Shown in pieces: positions 10,260 to 21,885 of a stretch of DNA of 64,000 bases. Where the stretch lies: NCBI RefSeq assembly GCF_014898055.3, contig NW_023603184.1, forward strand, positions 149,672,149 to 149,736,148, written 5' to 3'. The translations under genes and the position numbers were made by a program. Under the pieces are notes generated by a model. The model had not been told where the DNA came from. It did no database searches and saw nothing but the letters and a program-made list of their open reading frames with translations. Numbering within the stretch: position 1 is the first letter of the stretch; each line of letters opens with the position of its first letter. This stretch comes from Talpa occidentalis (lineage: Eukaryota; Chordata; Mammalia; Eulipotyphla; Talpidae).

Positions 10260-11654
10260 AGGCACCGGGGTGTGCGGGCGCCGGGGGCCGGGGCGCGCCC
10301 CCTGTGGGCCACGTGAGCAATGGCAGGTGCCTTCGGGCCTGCTGGGGCTCCGCGGGCCGGGGGCGGACGCCCGGCTTCCAGTCCGGGGGGGCCGAGATGT
10401 CTGTCTTTTTCGTGCCTACAGTTGCACAAGAGAAAGCTCCCCAAAGATCTTGCGGGCCGCGAGAGAGGCCTTTGCCACAGGCGGGGAGGGCCGACCCGCG
10501 GGCTGTCAGGTCAGGTTCTGCACGCGGGAGGGGCGCGCCTCCGCCCCGGGAACCCACGGGGGGGCCTCCTGGGTCCTCGACCCACCCGGCGCGGGGCCTG
10601 GAGGCGGGTGGAAGGAGAGCATCTGGGCGGGGAGCCCCGGCGCACAGCTGGGCGCACAGCTGGGCTCTGGCGGCCTCTGCGCTCCCCACGCACCGCGCGC
10701 ACAGGGCGAGGGTGCGGCCGCCGCGCGCGTCCCGGCTGTCGGGGCTACCCACGCGCGCAGCCCGCCTGGCGGGGCGCCTTCCCCGGCGTGAGGCCCGGGA
10801 GGGCGTCTGGGGGACCCCGAGCGGCCAGCGGGCCCCCAGCCTGGGCCTCACGGCGCGCGGGTGGGCGCCGGCGGCGGGGGGCGGCGGCCCGAGAGCGCGG
10901 GGTGCGAATTCCGGCTGGAGCGGGGTCCCCGAAGCGCAGACGCTGGAGAATTTGAAAGCAAACCGCAGGCCCGCCCGAGGGCCCAGCGGGGCAGCCCGGC
11001 CCTGCAGCGCGCGCTCCGGGCGGAGGCCCCGGCCGGCCCTGGGGGCAGACGGTCCCCTGGGTCGCGCACGTGGAGGCTCTGGGGGGCCCCCCCGCGGGCG
11101 CCCGCGTCGCCACGTCGAGCGGTTAGAAGGGCGCAGGCACCCCTTGCAGGAGGACGACTTTTCTGGCAATTTGGATTATTTTATTCTGGATGGAAGAGCT
11201 GCGCGCTCCGTCCATGTGCGGAACAAAGACACCCCAGGACACCCCTCTTTGGGGAAGGCCCAGGCGCCGTGCGCACTTGACCGCTCGTCCCCCCGGACTC
11301 CCCCAACTCCATCCCCGCAGCACCCCCGCCACGACGTCGCCGTCGGATGCGTCTACACCCGCGAGTGTGGGAGCGGGCAGAGCTCGCGGGCGCGCGCGGG
11401 GCGGGCCGGGAGCGGCGGGTCGCGGGGACCCGCGCCAACCCCAGCGCGCAGGCCGGGTCTGCGCTCCCCGCGGGGCCCGGCTCGAGGGCGCCCCCTTCGG
11501 GCCCGGGTCGGGGTCGCCGCCGCCCAGCCGCGCGGAGGCCCCGGGGTGCCCCGTCCCGCGCGCTCCGGGGATCCGGGGCGCGAAGCGTCCCCGGCCTCGT
11601 TGCCTGGCTTCGGGGGGGGGGTGTTCCGGGGGGAGGGCGCTTTTACAGCCCCCC
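10260..11654. other. Orphan CpG island
   Basis: About 1.4 kb is densely CpG-rich and has no recognised gene. A plus-strand frame at 10304-11752 (482 codons) is open only because the DNA is GC-rich; its translation is low-complexity and it has no homolog I recognise. The island could be a promoter for a non-coding RNA or a Polycomb target around GBX2 (inference). Confidence 0.55.
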
Positions 11655-11850
11655 CGGCTTTTTTTTTTTTTTTTTTTGGAAAGGAACAAACATCTCTGGT
11701 TTTAATGTGGCCCAATTATCTCGTTTGCACGACTTCAAATGTTTCTCTTTAACTCATTTCAATCTAGTAAATATGCTTCAGCAAGTAGCTAATTTCTCAG
11801 CGATGGCTTCTCCGCGCTATTTGCATATAAAGCGCGTTGGGGGCCGGCCT
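11655..11850. promoter_or_regulatory. Candidate regulatory core with octamer motif
   Basis: A T-tract (about 11660-11677) is followed by an AT-rich single-copy core with a perfect octamer ATTTGCAT (11819-11826) running into ATAAAG. It lies between two CpG-rich blocks. Probably a POU/homeodomain-bound element; inferred from composition and motif only. Confidence 0.35.
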
Positions 11851-12175
11851 CGCTCCCAGCGCGGGTCGCCCCCCCCCCCCTGTTTCCTCCTCCTCCGGGC
11901 GGGACGCCTGGGTTGGACCCGCGAAGGTCAGCGCTGGGGCCCCGGGTTCGGGGGGCGCCCCCTCCCCGGACGCGCCCTGCGCCCGCCGCGCCCCAGCCTT
12001 GGCCCCCTCGTGCCGGGGTGCGGGGGCCCGGGGCGCCCCCCTCGAGCCGGGGTGCGGGGGCCCGGGGCTCCCCACGGACGTTCCTGAGCCGCGCCTGCAG
12101 ATCCAGGGCCCGGGCCCGGGGGGGGGGGGGGGGGGAATTCGCGGCGCGCGGCCCAGCCATCTCCTGGCTTTAAAT
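11851..12175. repeat. GC-rich block with a 34-base tandem duplication and a G18 run
   Basis: Two copies of a 34-base GC-rich unit (core CCGGGGTGCGGGGGCCCGGGGC) lie at about 12004-12036 and 12038-12070. A run of 18 G follows at 12118-12135. The rest is CpG-rich with no gene. Confidence 0.6.
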
Positions 12176-12660
12176 TCCGAGTAAAAGTCTCGAATGTTCC
12201 CGGGTCAGGGGGCACCGTCTCATTAAAACCGCTCTCGTCCTGCAACTGCGATGCCGACATTAAAGTGCAGTATTTTTCAATTAGAGCTGACGAATTCAAT
12301 CAAAATTCCATAGATTAGGATGAAATGAGGCATGGGTCATTTACAGGGGAATTTAATTGCCGAGCCATTAGACAAATAGTATATTTGCCATTCCCGCGCT
12401 ATCCATCATTTTCGACATCAATACCGGGGCCGCAGCGCCCCGTCCCGAGCCGGCGCCGGCTGTAAACACTCCCTCCCCGTATCTCTGATTATATCTGATT
12501 TCATTTAGGGCCATGGGGGATTATAAATGTTCACGCAATCAAGTTCATTAGGACCTCGGATCGCATTTCTGATTGGGATGCTCCGTGCTGTCCTCGTGCG
12601 CCTTTCAAGCCCCAGGACGAGGCTTGCAAAAGCGTCTTTTTGAATTTTAAAGCCTCGCAG
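12176..12660. promoter_or_regulatory. Strong candidate conserved enhancer
   Basis: About 480 bases of non-repetitive DNA lie between two GC-rich blocks. It is dense in homeodomain-type words, including TTAATTG (12353-12359), and has repeated GATTAT/TGATT words around 12485-12560. It shows no ORF with coding character and no interspersed repeat. I infer a deeply conserved GBX2 regulatory element, untested. Confidence 0.4.
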
Positions 12661-13109
12661 CCTTTGTCTCCGACGCCCCCTTCCGCCTCGCAGCCCCCGC
12701 GGGGCCCGCGCGCCCCGGCCTCTCTTCTGGGGTGCAGCCCCGGCCCCCCAACTGCAGGCCCGGGAGGGTGGGAGCGGCCCGCAGGGGGGGCGCCGAGGCC
12801 CGCCCCGGCAGGCAGGCGGGTCCCCCTCCCCCTGGGCCGCGAACCCCCTGAAGCCAGAGCCGGGCGCAGGCCCCGCGTGTTCGCGGGTCGCGGGTGGGTG
12901 CCGCCCGCCCCCCCCACCCACTTCCTTCCCGGCCTTGGGGCGCAACGGGGCAGGCCCTGGGCTCTGACACCCCCAGACCCTGCGCCTGACCCTTCTCGCT
13001 GCAGAGGCACGGGTGGGGGGTCCCCGAGAGCCCGGCTCCCTCCCGCCCCGCGAGCCCCAGAAACAAAGGCGGCTGTTCCCGGGGAAGCGCAGAGGCTCCG
13101 GAGTCCCTT
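12661..13109. other. GC-rich block, no gene
   Basis: CpG-rich single-copy DNA separates two AT-rich cores. Open frames on both strands have proline/glycine/arginine-rich translations with no recognisable domain. Confidence 0.6.
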
Positions 13110-13960
13110 CCAGCACAGTAGAAAAATAATAGCTTAATATTAACTGCTACTCATAAAAATAGACTTTCACAGAGATAGTTACAAGAAGAAAACCCTCATT
13201 TTACCCCGGACGTTGTGCTCCTCGCTGTTAGCTGCCTCAGTAATTTAATTGGAATGAAACGTGAGAAATGTGTCATTTTTGAAGAATTTATGCATCGCTT
13301 CCCAGAAATCTCATTGTGTTAACTAGGAGCCCACTGCGTTCTGTTTAGAAGCCATAATCACATTTTTATGTGTCTGTATTACGAGCTAATGTGACCTCCT
13401 GTCTTCAGCAGATAGAAAAAAAGATGTTCTCTTTCTGGAACATCCGCAGCAAACTTGCGCTCGCCCCAAGTAGGGCCCGGCCCGGCCTCCAGACTCGCCA
13501 ACTTTCTTCAGGCAGGAGGAGAGATGCGCGTGGAAAAAGTGCCAGCAAATGAATAATCACGCACCGAATTAAAACCCTGCATTAAACATAGTCGACAGCA
13601 AAGACTGCATTCTCCATCATGTTTATTGCTTACAAATTGCATTACAAAGAAATCTACTCTTTTTATTGGAGTGATTAAGCAGTGTTAGGACCGCAGAAAT
13701 CCCATTCGGGAAGATTACATGGAGGCTGCAAACCCGCCGGTACCTCGCCGTGGTAAATGTATAATTTTGTTAAAGAACACGTTTAACACACAGATGAGGA
13801 TGAGGCCGTCATTACGGCGTCATAAAAGAGTCAACTTAAAATTATATTTATTTATAAACACGCTGCCTATAAAATGTGCATATTTAATACAAAGGAAGCA
13901 GGCAATTCCATAATCAATATTTTAATTACTGGATTTTTATGATAGCGGCGCGACTCTAGA
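13110..13960. promoter_or_regulatory. Long candidate enhancer cluster
   Basis: About 850 bases of AT-rich single-copy sequence contain TAATTTAATT (13241-13250), many TAAT and ATAAA words, and no repeat. A GC-richer island sits at about 13450-13530. It is the largest of the enhancer-like tracts in the first 15 kb. Coding is excluded by frequent stops in all frames. Function is inferred. Confidence 0.4.
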
Positions 13961-15442
13961 GGACACGTCCCCACGGCGGGCTCCCCACGCGCCTCCCGGT
14001 CCGCCTGGGCCTGGGGAGCCCGCGTGGGCCGGGACCGCTGGCTTCGGGCGCCACCTGCAGGGCCCCGTGGGAAGGAGCGTGCAGGCCGCAGGCCCCGCGG
14101 GGCTGGGGAGACTGGCCTCCCGCGTGGGGGCCACGGAGAGAAATTCATTTTTTGTCTGGAAACAGGAAGATGGTGACCTTTTCGAGGCGAAATCCCGGAG
14201 GATGAGACGTGGTTTGACCGTCTCAGAGTATTCTGCAGTCCCCAAGTAAGAGGCCGTGCTGGCCACAGATGACATGCTGGAGCTTCCGTGTATCTGGGGA
14301 GCAGAGCGCACAGAAAATCTGAATAAGGAGTAGCTTCATCCTGAAATAAAGGAAGGAAAGGTGCACTCCCCGAGCTGCCGCTGGGCCCTGGGCCCGTGGG
14401 CAGCCCCGGGGAGATGAAAGCCCTCCGTGGGCTAATAACATCTGCAGCGGCGGGTGATTAGCTGCCTCTCCCCGGAGGAGAGGGGTCAGGCGCACGCCCG
14501 CTCCTTCTCCAGGCCCGTGTTTTATATCATTCTGGTGGAGGGTTAAGTGTTCTTTGCAAAAGTTCAACAGCCTGCCCCATCCTTGTCTGTCTAAGAGGCT
14601 GTTTGGGAGATGGGAAATGTGGCGATGATACGCAGCCACTGGGATTGGCTTTTAGAGTCAGTGGTTTTGATTTTCTTCAAAACATGCTGAATTGATGATT
14701 ATCATGTCGTTAAAATTAAACTGACGCTCACACTAAGGAGACAGGCCCAATGCTGTCGTCAGAATTTTACGTTATTATCCAAACAATCCTTTTAGCTTAA
14801 AATTTTTCCCCTTTTATTATTTAAAAAAAAAAATTTCCAGTAACACGTGGCCCAGGGTCAGGTGGGGGCTCCCTGCGCCGGGCCTGCGGAGGGGGGAGAG
14901 GAGACTCTCTCCCTGGCTCTTGCTGGAGACGCCCCTCATGTGGCTCTGAGTCCCCGATGGTCAGATGACCGGTAGGAGCTAAAGAGAATGAAAGTTGGAG
15001 AAAACGGCTCCTGTGCTGTCTTTTCCAAGGAGAAACAGACTTTGCTCTTTTGTTACCTTCTGAAGTTTGAACCCCATGAATGCCTCATTAAAAACAAAAT
15101 TTGAAATTAATGAAAACAATTTAGGTCTCAGGGAATTGAGTTTATGTAAAGGGAGGAGTCAGGATACCCAGTATGATCTAGATGAGAACGGGAAGCATGT
15201 TTAGGCCCTTTAATTAAAGAAAAAAAAAAGGCTGGGTCCATTTTGTTGCGTGCAAAGGAGCCAGCCAGGATAACCCTGGTCTCCAGGAGAATGTCTTGCA
15301 TGTTTATTTCCAACTGCTTATTTTTTTCCGCCTGTGTCCTTCCACCTCCTCCCTCCTCTGCCTCCTCTCAGTCATGTCCCTCCCGCCCCTTCTCTTTCTT
15401 CTCTGTGTGGAATTGTGTAAGTCCCCGTAGTTTTAGAACTTC
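13961..15442. other. Non-coding interval with two smaller AT-rich cores
   Basis: No gene is seen. Two AT-rich, repeat-free stretches at about 14640-14830 and 15035-15240 resemble the candidate regulatory cores; the rest is ordinary unique sequence. Confidence 0.5.
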
Positions 15443-15695
15443 TTTTTTAAAGATTTATTTATGCATACAAGAGCTGGGGTACAGGCCAGGGGCTGGGGGG
15501 GGGTGAGAAAATTCACCCGAGACAGAGTGGGGAGCAGAACAGGCAGATCTACTGAAATCCACTGCTGAGGGGAGCAGTGGGGAGACAGGAGGGGTCTGCT
15601 GTGCCATGTGGGTAGCCCCCTGGAGGGGGATGGAACTCTTGCTGCAGAGGCTGCGGACAGCTTCGCAGTGCTGAGACTAACCCCTGCACCACCAG
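15443..15695 (-). repeat. tRNA-derived SINE
   Basis: A minus-strand copy of the window's SINE. The A-rich tail complement (TTTTTTAAAGATTTATTTATGCATACAAG) is at the left and a truncated head (complement of CTGGTGGTGCAGGGG) at the right. The internal words AGACAGAGTGGGGAGCAG and TGAAATCCACTGCTGAGG place it in the older subfamily. Confidence 0.88.
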
Positions 15696-16549
15696 ACCTT
15701 CTTAACTCACGTAGCATAGAGCATAACTAGACCATCATCAAAGCAACACATTTTGGACAGTTTTATTTTTTGCTTAACAAAGCAAAATTAGCAACCTTTA
15801 AATTCTGACAGCCAGGAGCGGCTGATAAAGACGGCCTCCAGCAACCACGCCCGTCCTCTCTGCCCCGCAGCATCGCAGCGCTCACCTGGACAGCCACCTG
15901 AAACACACAGGTTCCAGAACCCCCTTGTGGAGCCAGCTCAGTCCCCACTCATCCCTGCGCGGGGTGGGCGGGGCAAGGTCGGGGCCCCTGATGTCCTCCT
16001 GTGGCACAGGAGGGCTCGCGGGGGGATGGACTGGCCATCTGGTGTCGCTGGGGGCTCTGGTGACTCTGGAGGACCCACGAGGAGGCGGATGAGGAAGGAG
16101 CCTGGAGGTGCCCACACTGCCCAGGCAGGAGGGGCAGCCCTTGTGTGACACGTCGGACACAGCCTGCAAGTGGCCAAGACAGGGGGGCCCCTGGGGTGCC
16201 TGACCCCAGGGGCCTGTTGAGGACCTGTCTGCTCCTCCCCCTCCCCCTCACGGTCTCGGTCCAGCGACTCTGCCAGGAACCGACCATGAAATGACCAACG
16301 ATCCGAGCGAGGAGCGAGCGGTCAGCCCGCGGCTTAGCGCTCTTGGCGGCGTCTGAGTTTTAAAAGCAAATTCTTGCGATGAGAAAATGCTGGAGGAAGC
16401 AGGGCGGGGCGCGCCTGCCACGCCCGTGAGAGGGGGACGGTCATTTCTGAGCTGTAATTTGGGGAAAATATATATTTGGAAACCTCGTAATTGTTTATTG
16501 ATTGTCCATCAAATTTTTAGAAACATGAAGTCAATATAGTCCTTAGAAG
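15696..16549. other. Non-coding interval, no gene seen
   Basis: Single-copy DNA with mixed composition. An AT-rich stretch at about 16440-16549 has the texture of a regulatory core. No other feature was recognised. Confidence 0.5.
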
Positions 16550-16557
16550 TTCTACTT

Positions 16558-16755
16558 GGGGGCCTTTATGGTGGCCTAGGGGTTCAGTCTCAGCACCATC
16601 ACCGCTGCAGCCTGAGCTGGGTTGCCCAGGGAGCTACCCACGCGGTGCGCAGACCTCTCCTGTCTCCCCGCTGTTCCCCTCAGCACCCTGTCCCTGGTGA
16701 ATCCTCTCACCCCTGCACCTCTGGCCTGCACCCCAGTTCTATACACACACACAAA
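16558..16755 (+). repeat. tRNA-derived SINE, variant subfamily
   Basis: A plus-strand copy beginning GGGGCCTTTATGGTGGCCTAGGGGTT and ending near a short ACACAC tail. The 8-base direct repeat TTCTACTT flanks it (16550-16557 and 16756-16763). It shares the words GTGGCCTAGG and CAGCACCATCACCGC with the copy at 30586, marking a third subfamily. Confidence 0.8.
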
Positions 16756-17963
16756 TTCTACTTTGTTCCAGGACTCCAAAACTTACTAAGCTGTAATGCA
16801 TTTCAGAAATACAACCAAGCTGTTCTCTCAGGTGCTGGGGTGGAGAGGGGTGGACATGTCCCCCAGGAGGCCCCAGGGAAGCCCAGGGTAGCGCATTTGC
16901 TCAGATGCCAAGGAGCAAACCCAGGGAGGACGGACCCAGCCTGCCCCTCGCGCGCCTGCGTCTTCTTCGTTCTCACGAGGAGCCTCCTTCCCACTTGCAC
17001 TCCTTCCGGCCTTTATTGCAGTAACGGGCTGTTTGCTCCGAATACCGCCATGCGTTGCTTAGCGACCACCCCATGCCACGGTGGCCCTGGCAGGCTGTGC
17101 GCCCCGCGGGGTGTCGTGGCCGGGCCATGGCGGTGCGCGATCCCTGTTGAGGCGCCCACACGACAGCCGCGTCACCCGGCGGCAGCTCCTCGAGCCCCGC
17201 CTGCGGCTTCGGGGCACGTGGCTGTCATCAAACCCCCACCCCGGTGGAACCCAGGCCGGCTCGTCTCTGAGAGCCCTGGGCCTGGGGCTCCAGCTCAGCG
17301 GGGCGGCCGGCAGGAGCGGGGTCCCCAAGCTCCTTGGAAACATTCAAGTCCCCCGGCCCACAGACTCCCACCCCGACCCTGGGGGCAGCCGGCCCCACAC
17401 CAGCCACCTCGCCAGACGCTAGCCCAGAGCCAGGGGCCGGTGTATGTGTTCAGCAAGCACATCGCGGGGGTCTGCTTGGTAACGTTTCCTGGCTCTGAAG
17501 CCAGCCTCTGGGGCTCTTGGGGTGTCACTGGGCCCCCCGCCAGGAGGTGTGTTACCCCCTTTTGCAGGACTCTGCAGTCTCCCCAGAGGGCGCCCTGACC
17601 ACTGCTCCTGCCCCTGGCTCCTCACCCCAATCAGGTGACTTCAGAGTCTCGGGTGTGGAAACCAGGGCCCTCCCTGACAGTCCCCCCCATACCCCAGGCC
17701 CTGCCCCCCTCCTTCCAGATGCCAAAGCTTGGGGCCCTTCCTCTCCTGGAGCACCAGTCTCTGCTCCTCTCACCACCCCTCCCCTTCCCGGCCAGTGAGC
17801 TGTCTGGCTCCTCTCAGGGGTCAGCGGAAGCCCTGGAGGTGCTCTCCTGGCAGACCCGAGGTGTTGGCATTTGACCACCTCAGAGCTGATCCCTGGGCCC
17901 CCTTCTCGACACCCACCCTCTTAGGGTCCACCCTCGTGGGGTGTGCCCTCCTGACCCCTCTAC

Positions 17964-18078
17964 CCCCACTGTGGGTTTCACTCGTGGTGCACACCCCACC
18001 CCACCTGACTGCAGGTGTGTGCTGGGGTGGGGACGCCCCTGCCGGACTCTAACAATGGGGGGCATGCCCCGCCCCCTC
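17964..18078 (+). repeat. Unnamed dispersed repeat, copy A
   Basis: This sequence recurs with clear divergence at 19634-19746. Shared words include GTGGGTTTC, CTCGTGG, GCACA, CCCACCCCACCTG and CAATGGGGG in the same order. I do not recognise the family; it may be an old repeat or a local duplication. Confidence 0.6.
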
Positions 18079-19633
18079 GGGGGTCCTCCCGTCCCAGCTC
18101 AGACTTTAAAAACTGGAGACGCCGCTCAGCTTCAGAAAGGGGTCTTGTTTAAAAATGTGGTGTTCGATAGGACACTTGAGGTGCAGTGAGGCCAAATGAT
18201 CAGGCGGTGGTTACCACTGGGGCTGGTTTATTTCCCACCACCCCCGAGGGAAGGGCTCGCTCAGCCGGGGCCACCTGGAGGCACCTGGCTCAGTCAGGTG
18301 GTCCCCTGGAAGGGGGGGCAGGCTTAGATGGGCTGGTCTGAATAATCTCAGGGGTCCCTGGGCAGGGGGTGTCCCAGTTGTGGGTACCACCCCGGGGTCC
18401 ACAGTGGCCTGGGGTGTGAGAACCTGGTAAAGCAGGGGCTGGGCGTGTGAGCTTGGGATGGGTTGGTTTGCATTTGAAAAGCATCTTGGGGCAAGATGGC
18501 TGCCGTGTCCAGGAAGTGAGGGCCGGGCCCTCCAGCCCTCCAGGCCCAGGGCTCAGTGCACCAGCCCAGGAAGCAGGCACAGCTGACCGCCTACACCTGC
18601 GGATCACCTCCTGGGAGCGGTGCTGGGGCGGAGGTGAGTGCAGCCTCTCTCTCCTCCTGGGCCGTGCCAGAGCTGGCGCGGGTGGGTGTGGTGAGGGTGT
18701 CGGACGCCAGACTCCCTGGGGCCCACTGAGCCTATGTCCTCGCCTGGAGCTCTGGACTGGGGTGTGCAGGGGAGGCCCCAGGGGCTCCTGTCTGTTATAT
18801 ACAGGCTGGAACCTTCTAGCCCTGGGCAGAGGGCCTGAAGTCTGGGGGCAGTGTGGGCGCCTTCAGGAGGCACTTCCTGTGCAAATGCGCTTCTGAGGTG
18901 CTGCTTTGGAGGCGCTGAGAGGACTTATTACCAGCTCCACTCCCAGGGAACTGAACTTCAGGAGGTTTGTGCGTCCAGCAGGCCTGGGGGCCGGCGCCTC
19001 TGGCTGGAGGAGGCCGCACTACCGAGCCCCGCCGCACCCCCTTGGCCTCAGTGCGGCCTCTCAGGGAGGAGAAGCTCCCGTGGCAGCACCGCGGGCTTCA
19101 GCGTAAGCCCCTGGGTGGCTCCAAAAGAGACAACTTTGCGGGGACTTCGGCAAGGGTCACAGGGGTACAGGGCGAAAGCACTTTTTGCCAGAGCGTTTCC
19201 GCTGGCCAGCGGCGCAGGGGCTGCAGGGCGTGGGTGCGGGCCAGGGCCGAGCAGGACGGGGAAGGGCCTGGCAGAACGGCAGCTGCGCCTGGAAAGGAGG
19301 GCCGAGGGCCAGTGGCTGGGCACGTTGGGAGCCCCCAGTGCTCGCTTCCTACTTAAGCCCGGGGAGGGCGACCCTCCTGCTTCCTCAGCTCCTGGCACTG
19401 GCATTCGAGGGAGGAGCGCCCAGCCCACCCGTTTCGGGTGCTTTCAGGCCACCCGCTTATGTCGAGTTCTGCCTCTGCCCGGCACAGCTGCCGTCCCCGA
19501 GCGCGTGGATGCCCGTCAATGCAACAGGAGGCGGCCTTTGCCAGAGGACTATGGGGGTGCCCTTCCCCGTGGGCCCGTGGGCTCTGGCGCGCGGATGGAG
19601 TGCCGCCCACGGGGCTCAATCTGCACCCCCCTT

Positions 19634-19746
19634 CCCCACAGTGGGTTTCCCTCGTGGCGCACATCCCACCCCACCTGCAATGGCAGTTATTTATTGGGGC
19701 GTGGACTCCCCTTCCAGACTGTACCAATGGGGGCTGCCCCCCTCTG
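19634..19746 (+). repeat. Unnamed dispersed repeat, copy B
   Basis: The second copy of the unit at 17964-18078, in the same orientation about 1.67 kb downstream. Similarity fades outside about 115 bases, arguing for a short repeat rather than a large segmental duplication. Confidence 0.6.
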
Positions 19747-20270
19747 ACGTTGTGGGGGGAGTTTAGGTCGGGGGCTTGGATCCAGGTGGGGAAAGAGTAG
19801 GGTCCTGGCGGGGTGTTTGGATCCTGCTTCTCCACTTGCTGGCGTGTGGCCTCACTACGCTCCCGTCACCTGGGGAGCACACAGTAGGGTGGCCGCGGGA
19901 CACGGGCTCCCTATGGAGGAGTCTGTCGTGGTTCCCACGGGGCCTGCTGCCCCCGCACAGGCTCGGTGGGAGGAGGCCCAGGCGGGACGTGTCCCCAGAC
20001 CCTCCCCAGCTCTCTGCAGCCTCCATGGGCAGAGGTTGGGGGGCGGGGGGGTGGGGGTGGACGGCTGCACTATGCATTTCCTCTGGCCTTGGCTTTTCCA
20101 TTTTATTTTCACAGTCCCCCGGCCCCACCCCCACTTCCTGTTATTTGCCAAGTTTACAGTTTGAGTCTCTCTGCTCCATCATTAAGATGGGAGCTCGGTT
20201 TGCTTTTTAAAGACAGACTTTTTCTGTTATGGGGAAATCGGAAAGTTGACTGAATAGCTTGTCAGCCCCT

Positions 20271-21000
20271 GGCCAAGCTTGTCCCTCCGTATCCTGGCCC
20301 CCCCATATTATTTTAAAGCAAATTCAATGCATCTTTTCATCTGTGAACACTTCACTGCGCCTCTTAAAGGGCCCTTTGGAAGGAATATAAACACGATGTC
20401 ACTGGGATACCTGAGAATTGAACAAGTTTCTTAGTATAATCTACTATCAGTTGGTGTTTCAATTCATGATTTCTCTTCAATGTCACTGCGTTAAAAAAGA
20501 ATCTGCTTAAATAAGAGTCAAAATGACGCCATCACTAGCGAGATGGGCTGATAGTGTTTCCAGAGTGTCTTTTTGTTTCGCGGGACTCATTTGTTGAAGA
20601 GCCTCGGTTCCTTGTCCTGTGACTTTCTCCACGTGGGGCTTTTGCCTGGGGTGCTCTGGTGGGGTTTGTGAACACGCTGCCCTCTCCCTGCTTTCTATAA
20701 TGTAGGAAAGCTTGATCAGATTCAGGCTTGACTTTGGAGAGGCGCAGGCGGCTTCCGATTCACCAAGTATTGTTCGTATTTCTGAGCTGAGAAAACTGAG
20801 GATGTTTTTCTAAGATCAGGCACGATTTTAGCGATAGCAGACAATAGTCAAGAGCCAAGAGCGAAGTCTGCACCAAGCTCACTCTGGCTTCCTGAACACA
20901 AATTCGAATAGAAGTATTTAAATCACTCAACATGGTGGCTTCCTCTACAGCTTGCCTTGCTTCTTTCAGATCTAAAACCCCTTTAAAATACAGACAGGCA
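20271..21000. other. Non-coding interval, no gene seen
   Basis: Mixed to AT-rich single-copy DNA. No exon, RNA or confidently named repeat was recognised. Confidence 0.5.
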
Positions 21001-21885
21001 AAGGAAAAAAATTCATATTTCTTTGTTCAGAGATAATGACTACTATTCGTATACACATCTGTGCATACCGGTGGTATTTAGAGAAAGAAATTAATTCACA
21101 TACAAACATATAATAAAGGGCTAATACTTGGCTTATTATTTTGTTGACTTAAAATAGATTGTGAACAATGCAAAAATTGTAAGCGAGCATGTTAACATTG
21201 TTTTAGTGGTCGTATTTTATTTTGTGAATGTATCATATATATATTCAATGAGTTATCTGTTGCAAGTTGATTCATAAACAATGAGCATCTTTGAACAGAA
21301 TCCTCTCTTTCCACCCCATCATCCTTATTTAGATAATAGGATAATTTTATTATCCCCTTCCTATATTGAATTCCTGGGTCGAAGCATAACTACATGTTAA
21401 AGTTTTTAAATGTAGGGGCTAGTTGTGTGTAAACACATTTTTTGAAGAACAGAATATGACAATGACTCCCTACACAAATCATCATTGATTATTTAAATTT
21501 GGTTCAATATGGAGCAATTACAATAGTTTTCATTGACCATATGCCTTTCTTTTCTTGTGAATTGCCAACTTATGGCTTTTGCTTATTCTCTTGTAATGTG
21601 TGTTTTTTTCATTGATTTGTCAGTGCATTTTATTTATTAAGGCTAGACAATAATTCAGGTGGACAATAATTTTTGGAAATAGTGATATTTCATCCTCCTC
21701 AATATTAACATTTCTTATTTATTTTTCTTATCTTATTATGTTGGCTAGAGTTTTAAAGTTTGATGGTAAACAACAATATTTATATAGCAGGCATCAACAT
21801 GCTGCTCCTAATTTTAATAAGATTAATTCTCAACCATTCTATTTAGGAATAAGCATGCTTTCTCAAAAGTCATGGTAATTATATA
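21001..21885 (-). repeat. Probable old L1 fragment
   Basis: AT-rich sequence containing phrases such as TTGAATTCCTGGGTCGAAGCAT that resemble the antisense 3' region of mammalian L1 (TTGAATTGCTGGGTCAAAGGGT in typical copies). It is heavily diverged; subfamily and exact ends are not determined. Confidence 0.4.

Larger units (their letters stand above)
16764..20270. other. GC-moderate single-copy DNA, no gene seen
   Basis: About 3.5 kb without a recognisable exon, RNA or common repeat. The exception is a diverged direct-repeat pair at 17964-18078 and 19634-19746, annotated separately. Long open frames (for example 16645-17598 and 18851-19747, plus strand) give low-complexity translations and no domain. 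Confidence 0.55.

Noticed and set aside
10304..11752. Plus-strand open frame of 482 codons
   Set aside because: It lies in a CpG island; the translation is arginine/proline/glycine/alanine-rich without a domain, and the opposite strand is equally open. Chance openness from GC content.
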